Shown: piece by piece, positions 38,297 to 47,781 of the stretch
Layout: each line of letters opens with the position of its first letter
Position numbering within the stretch: position 1 is the first letter of the stretch
Origin: Sphingomonadales bacterium
GTDB lineage: Bacteria; Pseudomonadota; Alphaproteobacteria; Sphingomonadales; Sphingomonadaceae
Direction of reading: 5' to 3'
DNA length: 64,000 nt
Assembly (NCBI GenBank): GCA_016721875.1
Contig: JADKHG010000002.1
Coordinates: 310,001-374,000 of the forward strand
Position numbers and translations under genes: made by a program
The notes under the pieces: generated by a model
The model's input: the letters and a program-made list of their open reading frames with translations, nothing else
Told to the model about the DNA's origin: nothing
The model's database searches: none

Positions 38297-39008
38297 TCCG
38301 TGTTCGTTTCCTGTTCGCCTGATATTCAGGTAGCGCAGGCAATCACATTCCTCGACACCCTAATCGATACTGGTGCATCGGCCGTACTGCGGAATCGGAA
38401 GATGTATCGGTTGCTTGCTTTTTTTACTGCCCGATGCGCAATTGCTCGAAGCCGGATCGATGGACGAAGTGCTTGAACTGACCGAAAAGCATGGAGAGCC
38501 AGACCTCTTTCTTCTCGATCTTTTATTTCCCGGCATGGAGCCGCGCGAAACACTGGCAAAATTGCGTCAGCGTTTTCCAAGATCATCGATCGCAATCGCC
38601 TCGATGCTCGATGATGACCGCACGATAAACCGGATCATGGATGAAGGTGCGGATGCTTTCATCGTCAAATCAATCCCGGCGCAGGAAATGATCGACGCCG
38701 TTCTGGCTGTCCGTTCGGGTCAATATGTGGTCGCAAAGCCCAGCATTGTGTCAATGACAGATGCAGTGCCCACGTCCGCAAATGTCATGAGCCTGACTCA
38801 GCGCCAGCTAGAAATATTGGATTTGATCAGCTCCGGGGAATCGAACAAGCATATTGCCCGCAAACTCGGTCTTTCGCCATTTACCGTCCGCAATCATATT
38901 TCGCTGTTATTGCGTTCTCTGAACGCCCATTCTCGGTCGGAGCTGGCGGCCAAAGCGGAAAGTCTTGGCTGTCTGAACGGGAAAATTGAGTCCGCTAAAC
39001 AGGATTGA
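38291..39008 (+). CDS. LuxR/NarL-type response regulator (disrupted receiver)
   Basis: The clear part, from about 38426 on, has a receiver remnant with the phosphorylation Asp (PDLFLLDLLFPGMEP), the switch region IASMLDDDRT and the lysine step (AFIVKSIPAQE), and then a LuxR helix-turn-helix (SLTQRQLEILDLISSGESNK, HIARKLGLSPFTVRNHISLL). The N-terminal receiver strand is in another frame (AVLRNRKMYRLLAF) and the joint falls in a seven-T run at 38419-38425, where one extra T would explain it. The acidic pair of a normal receiver is not visible in any frame I can build. The start is uncertain. It lies convergent to kinase A with a 14-base overlap, and is its likely partner. Confidence 0.65.
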
Positions 39009-40668
39009 ACTTTGCCCGGACTGAACTGATCGTTGAACGCAGTTCAGCGGGCCGCAGAGGCTTTTTCAGAATGAGTATGTCGCTATCATCAATCTCGACA
39101 GAAATTCGATTTTCGTCATGACCGGTTATGACGATTGCCGGGATAGCGGAACCCAGCGCGGCACGAACAACTATAATGCAATCGCCGCCCGTTGCACCGC
39201 CGCCTAGGTCAAAGTCGGTAATGATCATATCGCAAGGCTCAATCGTCTCAGGAATTGCAGTGACCGCCGTGACGCGACAGCCCCAGGACGATAACAGCCC
39301 GGCAGTTGCTTCCAGTACGTCCACATCATCTTCGACAAGCAGGATAGACCAGCCGCGCAATGGCGACCTATCAACTGTGGGTGATAACGAGACAATCTGC
39401 GGCAATGCGTGGGTATAGACCGGAAGACCGCTGATGCTAAAAGCGTGATCCCTTACCAACGCGCGAAGCAACTTCGATCTTCAGGTTGAGCAGCGCTGCC
39501 ATTCGGGCAACGATTGAAAGTCCCAGTCCAACGCCTTGCCTGTCGCGATCTCCCTCTCCTTGATCTGGAAAAACTCGTCAAACAGGTAAGGGAAATGCTC
39601 TTCAGCTATGCCATAGCCCTGATCCCAAACCTCTATTGAAATTGCTGATCCACGAGGGCGGCACCCCAGGATAACGCCGCGTCCAGCGGAAAATTTGAGT
39701 GCGTTTGATACCAGGTTTTGAATCATGGTCAGAAGCAATATACGGTCAGTTAAAACAACGTGGCGTGTGTTCACCATCCGCAGTTCGCTATTGCCCCATT
39801 CCGCCAACTGAACATTTTGCTGCACGATCTCCTGAAAGAGTTCATCGAGCGCGACGGGCTCTGGCTTTGGCGCCATTGTACCGCTGTCGAGCGTGGACAG
39901 ATCGAGCAATGATCGGAACAGCCGCGCCACAGATTGCAACGCACGGTCGATCCGTTCGACGATTTGCCTTTGCGGCTTGTTGAGGCCGGTTTCCTGCAAG
40001 CTAGTGGTGAAAAGGCTGATTGCGTGCAGCGGTTGGCGCAAGTCGTGGCTGGCTTGAGCGAGGAAACGTGATTTAGCAAAATTGGCTTCGTCCGCCTCGC
40101 GTCGGGCTTGCTCGATCCGCTCAAGCAAGGACGATGCATATTGCGGAATAGCGACTGCCGATAGCAAAAGCATCGCCAGCATATAGGGTGAATTGTCGCT
40201 CGCTGGAATCAGCGAACAAACAACCGAGATGGTGACAACGGCATAGCCGGTTGCGATCCAGAGATAAGTTTTGCCGAAACGCAGCCCGTTCCCGACCGTG
40301 ATCCAGAGAATAACGGTATGCAGCGGCATCATCGCCATGGGTTGGACAATGATGCTGAATCCCAACGACACATAATCGAGTGTAATCGACATCAGCCGCC
40401 GGATGGGAAAGTGGCCAGGAACCTTCTGCACCCACCATACCAACGCGAGAGCAGCAGGCGTATAAAAGGCATAGTAAATCAATATTGTCTTGGCCCACGG
40501 TGCCAATGAACTCGGCGACAGCACTAAGCTACCCATAATCGTTGTATAGGTGGTAATTACCACCAACATCACCAAGCGGACTTTGGTCTGACCCAGTTCA
40601 GCTTGCTCTTCGTCAGTCAGCCTTTGCGGTTGACGGGTGAAAAGCAACTCGCGCAAATTTTGCATCAT
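38995..40668 (-). CDS. Membrane hybrid histidine kinase A (two frame breaks)
   Basis: The N-terminal half holds six or so membrane helices, including the shared signature TVGNGLRFGKTYLW, then the dimerisation and phosphoacceptor region (SRFLAQASHDLRQPLHAISL) and the ATPase domain (NLVSNALKFSAG, EVWDQGYGIAEEHF). The frame is lost after DEFFQIKER at a G-run (39552-39554). It returns in another frame with DRQGVGLGLSIVARMA, breaks again near 39445 and ends with a REC domain (SILLVEDDVDVLEATAG, IITDFDLGGG, LILKKPLRPAELRSTI). Two single-base changes restore an uninterrupted protein like kinases B and C. It is an inner-membrane kinase of the SHDLRQP type (compare NahK/ErcS'). Confidence 0.75.
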
Positions 40669-40731
40669 GCGTACCTTCTATATGCAACTGCGCAGTATGC
40701 CAGAGTCCGGATTGGGTAGTTTCCCGAGAAT

Positions 40732-41229
40732 TTAATTCATCGGTAGCGAAGAAACGCTGACCATATCGAGGATGCCGTTCTGAAAGAAAACGCGGACATT
40801 ATAGGCATTGCCGCGACAGGGGATGTCAGAAGACTGGTAATATAGGCTTCCGGGATTTTCGTCGGTCCAGGATTCAAACGTCAATCCCGTAGCCTTTTTG
40901 ACCTTCGCCATCGCGGCGCTTTCACGATCGCCACACTTTAATCCAAACGGTCCCAGCAATTTGGCAAGCTGGCCAAATTCGAGCCATTTGCTCGCCACGA
41001 CCTTGTTGTCGACAAGGTATCGGATCGGCAGCTTTTCGGAAGAAAGCGTGAAGCTGCACTGCCGCAGCGGGCTGCGCTTATCGCACTCTATCGGCTTATA
41101 TCCTTTTGGCATTTTGACGAGTTTGGCGCACATAGCAATTGATCCGAAATCGGGTTTCGATTGAGCGATGGCAGAAGTGGAAATCGTTGCCAGCAGCACC
41201 GTTGCGGTCAATTTGGTCGGTAAGATCAT
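40732..41229 (-). CDS. Secreted hypothetical protein with cysteines
   Basis: The 165-residue protein has a signal peptide (LTATVLLATISTSAIAQS). The mature part has at least five cysteines (AMCAKLV, IECDKRS, RQCSFTL, LKCGDRE, DIPCRGN), so it is likely disulfide-bonded in the periplasm. It contains the pattern TGLTFESWTDENPGSLYYQS near the C-terminus. Family unknown. It lies upstream of kinase A on the same strand, after a 63-base gap. Confidence 0.62.
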   Translation of the reverse strand: MILPTKLTATVLLATISTSAIAQSKPDFGSIAMCAKLVKMPKGYKPIECDKRSPLRQCSFTLSSEKLPIRYLVDNKVVASKWLEFGQLAKLLGPFGLKCGDRESAAMAKVKKATGLTFESWTDENPGSLYYQSSDIPCRGNAYNVRVFFQNGILDMVSVSSLPMN

Positions 41230-41283
41230 GTTCTAACTCTTTCGTGCGAAAATAATTGAGCGTTGCAGATATCGCGAAGATGT

Positions 41284-42111
41284 TCAGCAAGTCGGCACAG
41301 CTTCAGCATGCGGTTCCGGGATAAATTTTCCGTCTTCGGAGCGTGTATAGCGGTGCGTGAACGAGCTTGTACCCTCGAAGCGCACATCAAAACTTTTGTT
41401 TTTCACAGCAGCGCCAATCTTGCCCTCAATCTCGGTTGTTGGCTCACCTTCCGCTTTGGCGCCACCATCAGTGTAAAGCGAGGCGAAATCAGCGATGACA
41501 TGGGGCGCATCGGGGCGCAATTCCGTCAGCGAAATATTCTGGCACATATAGCCCTGCCAGACACCACCAGCGGTCGAAACGATCACGGGATAGTCGGTCA
41601 GATCGTTACGCACCTCCCATTCGGGCGGATTTCCCATAATCGATCCACCGACAAATTCAGGCCACCGTTGCTTTAACGCATATTTCCCTTTGTTTTCGGA
41701 TAGATAGAATATGCCCAACGCACCCATATTGATCGGATAGGCTTCAAGGTGGTCAGCAGGTGCCAGCAAAACCCACAATTTGCCGACTTGCAAAACTTGG
41801 CCGCCCGAATAGCTATAATCCCCGCTTTTCACATCCTCGGCCTTCGGCTTACCAAAAATGGCGGTGTAGGCGAGCACCAACCGTTCGCCCTCGCTCAAGG
41901 CTGACATGGACCGCACAGACGGCTGGACGCGCTGGCTTTTCTGTGGTTGGGCTACAGATTGGACAGTCCGCATTTTTTTGCTTTCTGTCCCCAGATCAAC
42001 ACTATTGGCAATCGCCGCAAGTATTACCCCGCCAACGATGGCCAAGGCCGTGATCGCCACCAGTCCGCCGTGACGGGCCATGACAGTTTTGGAATTGTCC
42101 GTTGATTTCAT
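41284..42111 (-). CDS. Single-pass membrane protein, hypothetical
   Basis: The start at ATG 42111 has a good ribosome site (GTGGAGTTTTTC). The upstream in-frame ATG at 42177 lies inside the previous gene. The 275-residue protein has a short cytoplasmic tail, a membrane helix (GGLVAITALAIVGGVILAAIAN) and a long periplasmic part with a YSYSGGQVLQVGKLWVLLA stretch and the sequence PEFVGGSIMGNPPEWEVRND. A single cysteine pair near the middle and the end (YMCQN, VPTC) may bond. Family unknown. The gene follows 42140-43033 after 28 bases. Confidence 0.6.
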   Translation of the reverse strand: MKSTDNSKTVMARHGGLVAITALAIVGGVILAAIANSVDLGTESKKMRTVQSVAQPQKSQRVQPSVRSMSALSEGERLVLAYTAIFGKPKAEDVKSGDYSYSGGQVLQVGKLWVLLAPADHLEAYPINMGALGIFYLSENKGKYALKQRWPEFVGGSIMGNPPEWEVRNDLTDYPVIVSTAGGVWQGYMCQNISLTELRPDAPHVIADFASLYTDGGAKAEGEPTTEIEGKIGAAVKNKSFDVRFEGTSSFTHRYTRSEDGKFIPEPHAEAVPTC

Positions 42112-42139
42112 GAAAAACTCCACGTCACTTGAAAATTTG

Positions 42140-43033
42140 TCATTGCCAGTCGCTCCAGCGGACTTCATCGGAAACAAGTTGCCAGCATCGGCCGACCCAT
42201 TTGAAGGTCAGCCGGCCGCGAATGCCGACGGGATGCCTTATCTCGGGCTCATATTCGTAAATGCGGCCGTCCGGCAGGTGAGGTTCTTCGCCCCAATCAA
42301 TCCGAAATCCTTCATCGGCCAAATCGACGGTTTCAAATTTGAGCGCCACTACCTGTTCCGGGCTATATTCATAATAGGAGATATGAGGGGCGAATTTGAT
42401 AGGTGGGAGTTGATAAAATCGGCGCGGCCATCGCCTTTCCGGAGCGTCGCCTCGCACGATGGTGATCTTTTTGGCAAGTACCGCACGTTGCGCCGGTGAA
42501 GACGAAAAAAAGGAATCCAGAAAACCATCTCGGTCGCGACGCATGCATGCTTCGGCAATGCGGTTATTGGCAGCTGTGGATGCTTCTGGAAGGGGGGAGC
42601 CAGTCGGGCAACGAACAAGCAAGTCGGCTTTTTTTGCTGGACCATTGTCCATTTTCAACGTCATCTCGTTATGAGAAATGTCGAAGTGCAGCGGCTTGCC
42701 GCGTTCGCTCCCGTCGTTCAGCGTCACAATAACTGCCGGATAGTCGCTATAGGCCCAAACTGCGCTTACCGGCATGCGGTTTATTTGCGTTCGTTCGATA
42801 ACCAAATTTGCGCGCTTTGTTGTTTGTCTCCCGCAATTGGATCGCTTGTCCGACCATTCCCCATGATAGATTTCAGGGATGAAGTGATAATCGGTTGGAA
42901 AAGGCATTCCCCGGGTTGCCGGATCGTCAAAAACGGGGCCGACGACGAGCAATAAAGGCAAAGAGGGACGTCCATAAATACCATGTCCAACTATGCCAGA
43001 TTGGCCCGGGGCAGGGCAAATGCCGCCGGGCAC
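42140..43033 (-). CDS. Two-domain protein: lipocalin-like part plus a domain shared with the 37580 lipoprotein
   Basis: The 297-residue frame starts at GTG 43033, but the first clearly structured part begins at about residue 47 (DYHFIPEIYHGEWSDKRSNC), the start type seen in small secreted lipocalin-like proteins (...GEW....NCG...). A hydrophobic LPLLLVVGPVF stretch comes before it, perhaps a poor signal. The second half (about 165-297) matches the 37580 lipoprotein: EACMRRDRDGFLDSFFSSS and late GRCWQLVSDE. Function is unknown. Both the real start and any signal are uncertain. Confidence 0.58.
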   Translation of the reverse strand: MPGGICPAPGQSGIVGHGIYGRPSLPLLLVVGPVFDDPATRGMPFPTDYHFIPEIYHGEWSDKRSNCGRQTTKRANLVIERTQINRMPVSAVWAYSDYPAVIVTLNDGSERGKPLHFDISHNEMTLKMDNGPAKKADLLVRCPTGSPLPEASTAANNRIAEACMRRDRDGFLDSFFSSSPAQRAVLAKKITIVRGDAPERRWPRRFYQLPPIKFAPHISYYEYSPEQVVALKFETVDLADEGFRIDWGEEPHLPDGRIYEYEPEIRHPVGIRGRLTFKWVGRCWQLVSDEVRWSDWQ

Positions 43034-43052
43034 CAGTACATTTTCTTAGTCG

Positions 43053-43584
43053 CTATGGCGCCTGTTTTGGTTCCACTTTGAACCCGTGCGTAGTCAGCCA
43101 CTCGACAACTGCAACCATTCCTTCGCGGGTTTTCTTATTCAGAAGTTTATCAGGGGTCATGAACAGATAGCGCTGGAAAGTCTGCCCCTGGGCATTGCGC
43201 AATTCGGGATCAGCCCCTGCCTTCAGTATTGCCAGCACATGCCAGGGCTCATTGATCAGTGCAGCGACGTGCAGAGCACTGTTTCCGACACCATCGGTCA
43301 AATTTGGTTGAGCACCCGCATCAAGCAAAATTCGAAATGTTTTGGTTTTCCGCAATCAACGCCGTCATCAACGGAGTTCGCCCGCTTTCCTGATCTACAA
43401 CATCCAGCACTTCTCTGTCCCACGCAATCCAGTTTTTCAAAGAACGCGCGCTGCCTTTTCGGATTGTATAATGCACTTCTTCGGGAAGCGGCTGAACGGT
43501 TACGCAACCGGATGCAGCAGGCACAGCGTTGGCTAAGGCGGCTGTCGCGAACGCCAGGACAAAAAAATAAGGTGGTGACCTCAT
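43053..43584 (-). CDS. Secreted ankyrin-repeat protein (frameshifted)
   Basis: From ATG 43584 a signal segment (YFFVLAFATAALANAVPA), possibly a lipobox (AASGC), leads into repeat-like sequence (RTPLMTALIAEN). The frame is lost near 43340-43346 in an A-rich run. The next frame continues as KTFRILLDAGAQPNLTDGVG and NSALHVAALINEPWHVLAIL, two good ankyrin repeats, and ends at 43053. One extra A explains it. Ankyrin repeats bind proteins, so this may act as an exported interaction or anchor module. The partner is unknown. Confidence 0.65.
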
Positions 43585-44147
43585 AGCTCAGGCATAGCAC
43601 AGCGATCTGAGTTGTTTCGAACCCAAGAATATACCGGTACATCGTCGTCAGTTGAGATTATGTGCCTGGAAGTTGCAACTTGGAATGCGTTGGGTATCAA
43701 TTTCTCAATTCGCAGTTTTTATTGATCTGCTCGAGATACGCCGTTGATCTCGGCGGAATCTGTCGGCAGACCAGATGTTGCAGAAGTCAAAAAATTCAAT
43801 CTTAGGCCAATCTGATCAGGCTCAGCGCTATCGCGCTTTGCAAGTTATCAGCGGCTGTTCCGTCAGGCGCTTGGATTGACATCCCACCCAAATTACTCGG
43901 TGAAGCGCCTCCGGGAGAAAAGAGCCTTGCCGTGCCAGTCTTCGCTGCTTGAATTCCCTTCGACTACGCCATTGTTATCAGAATTGCGTAAGTCATTTTC
44001 TGTTCTGGGTTGCCGTGATGAACCATCGAGCCGCTATCGCCCCCCGACAATGTCGCGGTCTCATGTACCGGTTCGAGCGCAGTCTTGTCAGTACCTGCAG
44101 TTCCATGCTTAGAAGCAGTCGAGCAAAATTGAGGCAATCCGGACATA
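43585..44147. other. 563-base spacer before kinase B
   Basis: I see no gene that I can support in this spacer. A short minus-strand frame (43964-44146) contains a GDSGS run that resembles a trypsin active site, but it has no other protease features. A plus-strand frame at 43949-44194 looks like noise. The promoter of kinase B must lie here. Confidence 0.6.
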
Positions 44148-45841
44148 ATGGTGCAATCGCCAAAAAGACTGATCGACCTACCGGGAGTCTTTGACGAGCA
44201 TCGGGCTGAGCTTGATCAGGCAAAATCCCGCCTTTGGATGACGGCCGGTGCTTTCCTGTACATCTTTTTGCGTTGGATCAGCAGTGGTTCAATCATTCCA
44301 GGTCCAGAAAATACTGGATTTCTGATATTGCCCCTGTCGAATGAAGTAGCGGTTCATTTATTCCTGTTTTGTATGGCTTATGCTGTTTTTGGGGCTGTGT
44401 TTCTTGCGGTCATCCGAATCTATCCTGGTCACTTTGTCCTACGTCGCATAATCACGATCTCGTGCGATTTTGGAGCGTTAACATATCTGATGTTCATAGG
44501 CGAAAGTCCTATGATGATTTTCTTCGCGCTAGTCCTATGGATTGCGGTGGGAAACGGAATGCGGTTCGGGCAACAATATCTTCTTATTGCACCCCTTCTG
44601 GCACAGATATCGTTAATGCTTTTGGTGCTCATCAGCCCTTTTTGGCAACAACGTATCGATGTCGTCATCACGATCTCAGTCTCGGCCATTATCCTTCCTA
44701 TATACTCCGTTGTCTTGTTGCGGCGGATATCAATGGCGCAGGATACCGCGCAGGCGGCTTTGCAATCCAAAAGTCGTTTTTTGGCGCAGGCGAGCCACGA
44801 TCTGCGTCAACCGATATACTCAGTTGGCTTTTATCTGGACATATTGCGGACAACCGGAACTGAAATTGAACGAAATCAGTTGATTGACCGGATCGAGAGA
44901 GCGATTGGCTCGGTTTCCAGACTGTTCAAGTCGTTGCTCGATATTTCCGGGTCGACAGCGGGACAATAGAGGTTGTTGCCGAGACAATTGCACTGGATGC
45001 AATGCTGGCCGACATCGTCCAGCAAAACGAGCAGCACGCCTATTGGAACAATGTCGAACTGCGTTATTTGCCAACCCGCTTCAAAGTACGCGCTGACCCG
45101 ACATTATTGGCGACAATGGTGCAGAACCTTGTATCGAATGCGATCAAGTATAGCCACGGGGCGAAAGTACTTGTTGGCGCCAGACGCAAGGGTGACAGTA
45201 TAGCTATTGAAATATATGATCAGGGTATCGGCATTGATGCAAACCACTTACCCCATATTTTCGAAGAATTTTACCGGGCGCATGAAGCCGGAGATCGCGA
45301 TGCCGAAGGCGTTGGATTGGGCCTCGCCATCGTCGCCAGGCTTGCGTTGCTCTCGGGTTTTGAAGTCACGGTTAATTCGCAGCGGAACAAGGGGACGATG
45401 GCGCGGATATCGGGTATCCCGGTCAGCGCTCGACAAATCGCGTCAGCCCCGGTCATAGATGGCTGGATTGCAAAACCGCTGGACAAATTCCGGGTGATTC
45501 TGATTGAAGATGATCAGGATGTCTTGGACGCGACGCGGACATTACTGGGTCTTTGGGGGTGCGATGTCCAATCCTATGCCGAAATGCCCATCCACGTCCG
45601 CCCCGCCGATGTAATTGTCGCAGATTTTGATCTGGGCGACGGGCAGTTGGGAACCGATGCCATCCGCACGATCCGCTCGCAGCATGGAGAAGCCATCCCG
45701 GCGATATTGATGACGGACCATTCTGGTCCGCAGATCGAACAGCATATTGATCGCCTTGACGTGCAAATTCTGTCGAAACCGGTGCAACCAGCGACGCTTC
45801 GATCGGTGCTGTCGTCAATACGGAGCCGCAGCCGTGGATGA
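44148..45841 (+). CDS. Membrane hybrid histidine kinase B (frameshifted)
   Basis: The first frame gives several membrane helices with the signature AVGNGMRFGQQYLL, then the phosphoacceptor box (SRFLAQASHDLRQPIYSVGF) and DIERAIGS-like dimer helices. The frame breaks at about 44948-44953, where a base missing after CCGGG would continue LDSGTIEVVAETIALDAMLA. The second frame has the ATPase domain (NLVSNAIKYSHGAKVLVG, EGVGLGLAIVARLALLSGF) and the REC domain (VILIEDDQDVLDATRTLLGL, VIVADFDLGDGQLG). Its stop overlaps the GTG start of kinase C. The sensor type resembles kinases A and C. It is an inner-membrane protein. Confidence 0.8.
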
Positions 45842-47492
45842 GTCTACACGCTCGCAATCTTCTTCCCCAACCACTTCGGAAAATGAAGCTGAATATCGGC
45901 AGGCGCGATCGCGTATTTTGAACGTCATCATCGCAGTCTGCTATCTGTATTTCAGCGGCATCGGAGAAAAACTCTCTAACCCCGCCGTGACAACATTGGT
46001 GATATACGTCGCCAGTTTCTTTGCCTTTACATTGGCCGTTTTTCTGCACACGCGTCTGCGACCGGGATATTATGCGGTCAGGCGATTGCTGGCGATGATG
46101 GGGGACTTTGGATCGCTTACCTATGTGATGTTGCTCGGGCAGACACTTGCTTTGCCGCTGTATGTCTTCATTGTCTGGGTGACGCTGGGCAATGGCATGC
46201 GCTTCGGATCACGCTATCTCATAATCGCTTCGGCGATGGCGCAGCTTTCACTGCTTGCCCTTTACATCCTGGGAGATTTTTGGCGGCAGCAACCTTATCT
46301 GATGGCCACGTTTTCCATGCTGGCGCTGGTTCTCCCCGCCTATGCGATGACATTGTTGAGGCAGACAGCGGAAGCGCGCGACAGTGCGCTGGTTGCGATG
46401 CAGGCCAAAAGCCGCTTCCTCGCCCATGCCAGCCACGACCTGCGCCAGCCGATCCATTCGATCGGATATTATCTCAGCTTGCTGCGGACTACGCGCGGCA
46501 AGCCTGATCGCGAGCAGTTGATTGATCGGATAGAGCGCGCGCTTGGCTCGGTTTCGCGGCTATTCAAATCGCTTCTAGATATTGCGCAGCTCGATAGCGG
46601 CACGGTTGCCGTAAATTCCGAAGTCGTATCTCTGCAAGCCCTGCTTTCCGATCTGGTCCAGCAGAACGAACAAAGTGCGCAATGGAACGAAGTTGAATTG
46701 CGCTTTGTCCAAACCAGTGCGTGGGTGCTGGTCGACCCGACCTTGCTCACCACGATGACCCAGAATTTGTTGTCCAACGCGATCAAATATGCACGCGGGT
46801 CCAAAGTGCTGATTGGGGTTCGCCGTCAGGGAAAGTCGCTTGCCATTGAAGTGCACGATGCGGGAATTGGCATCGACGAACAGCATATGCCGCATATCTT
46901 CGACGAGTTTTACCGGGCGCATGTCGAGGGGGATCATGATGCCGAGGGTGTCGGTCTGGGTCTTTCGATCGTGAACAAGCTGGCGCAATTGTCGGGATTA
47001 ACGCTTACAATCAAATCGCGGCGCGGTGCGGGGACGGTTGCAGGGATTTATGATATTCCTATCAGCGCCAAAGAACCAGCGCCGAAACCCCAATTGGCAG
47101 GCGACTCCCCCAGACCGAGGGCAGGTTACCGAGTGATCTTGATTGAGGACAATATCGATGTGCTGCACGCAACATGCGCGCTGCTCCAACAATGGGGCTG
47201 CGAAGTTCAATCGCATAGCACGATTCCAGATCGTTTCGGGCGGTGTGACCTGATTATCGCCGACTATGATCTGGGAAATCAGGAATTGGGTACCGACGCC
47301 ATCCGCGCCATCCGCGCAAAATTGGGCTCAACCATCCCAGCGATCTTGATGACCGGCTATGCCGAAGCCGTGGTCAGCAAGCAGACCATCGACGAAGGGA
47401 TACAGGTGCTTGCCAAGCCGGTGCCGCCAGCAATGCTGCGGTCGACCGTGTCAACGCTGCGGATAGCTTTGCGGAACCAGACCCCGCGCTAA
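45834..47492 (+). CDS. Membrane hybrid histidine kinase C (intact)
   Basis: This is the intact copy, 552 residues from GTG 45834, which overlaps the stop of kinase B. It has about six membrane helices (30-170) with the signature TLGNGMRFGSRYLI (117-130), the phosphoacceptor H201 in HASHDLRQPIHSIGYYL, HATPase motifs (NLLSNAIKYARG, EVHDAGIGIDEQHM, GVGLGLSIVNKL) and a REC domain (VILIEDNIDVLHATCALLQ, phospho-Asp in IIADYDLGNQ, Lys in VLAKPVPPAML). The order membrane sensor-HisKA-HATPase-REC is that of SHDLRQP hybrid kinases, which phosphorylate LuxR-type partners. The ligand of the membrane part is unknown. Confidence 0.9.
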   Translation: MDESTRSQSSSPTTSENEAEYRQARSRILNVIIAVCYLYFSGIGEKLSNPAVTTLVIYVASFFAFTLAVFLHTRLRPGYYAVRRLLAMMGDFGSLTYVMLLGQTLALPLYVFIVWVTLGNGMRFGSRYLIIASAMAQLSLLALYILGDFWRQQPYLMATFSMLALVLPAYAMTLLRQTAEARDSALVAMQAKSRFLAHASHDLRQPIHSIGYYLSLLRTTRGKPDREQLIDRIERALGSVSRLFKSLLDIAQLDSGTVAVNSEVVSLQALLSDLVQQNEQSAQWNEVELRFVQTSAWVLVDPTLLTTMTQNLLSNAIKYARGSKVLIGVRRQGKSLAIEVHDAGIGIDEQHMPHIFDEFYRAHVEGDHDAEGVGLGLSIVNKLAQLSGLTLTIKSRRGAGTVAGIYDIPISAKEPAPKPQLAGDSPRPRAGYRVILIEDNIDVLHATCALLQQWGCEVQSHSTIPDRFGRCDLIIADYDLGNQELGTDAIRAIRAKLGSTIPAILMTGYAEAVVSKQTIDEGIQVLAKPVPPAMLRSTVSTLRIALRNQTPR

Positions 47493-47661
47493 TTGTTTGG
47501 AAGGTTTGCGAAGGAACTAAAGTGCGCACATTCACGTTTTGAGCGAGCGGTTATTCGGACCGATCTCGAGGCAAAATCTAACTGATCTGGGCACTGTCAC
47601 TCAAGGCTCTCCGCTCGCAGAACAGCCCCAAAGCCACTGCGACCAATAATTTCGTGAAAAA
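47493..47661. other. Spacer between kinase C and tRNA-Lys
   Basis: No gene or clear site is seen in these 169 bases, apart from the region where the kinase operon should end. I found no strong terminator hairpin. Confidence 0.5.
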
Positions 47662-47737
47662 TGGTGAGCCCTGCTGGGTTCGAACCAGCGACCTACTGAT
47701 TAAAAGTCAGTTGCTCTACCGACTGAGCTAAGGGCCC
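47662..47737 (-). tRNA. tRNA-Lys (anticodon TTT)
   Basis: On the minus strand the sequence folds into a full cloverleaf. The acceptor arm pairs GGGCCCT with AGGGCTC, with a G-U pair at position 2. The D-arm is TAGCTCAGTCGGTAGAGCA, the anticodon stem-loop is ACTGA CTTTTAA TCAGT, and the T-arm contains GGTTCGAACC. The loop gives anticodon TTT. The gene encodes its 3' CCA (ACCA at 47662-47665 on the plus strand as TGGT). It has no introns. Confidence 0.97.
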
Positions 47738-47781
47738 ATCGCGGCGCGGAATATGCTTCTGCGCGTTCAGGAGCGCTCCCC

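Noticed and set aside
43964..44146. Minus-strand frame with GDSGS resembling a trypsin-like protease
   Set aside because: Only the GDSGS pentapeptide matches; there is no His-Asp pair or signal, and the frame upstream runs antisense into kinase B.
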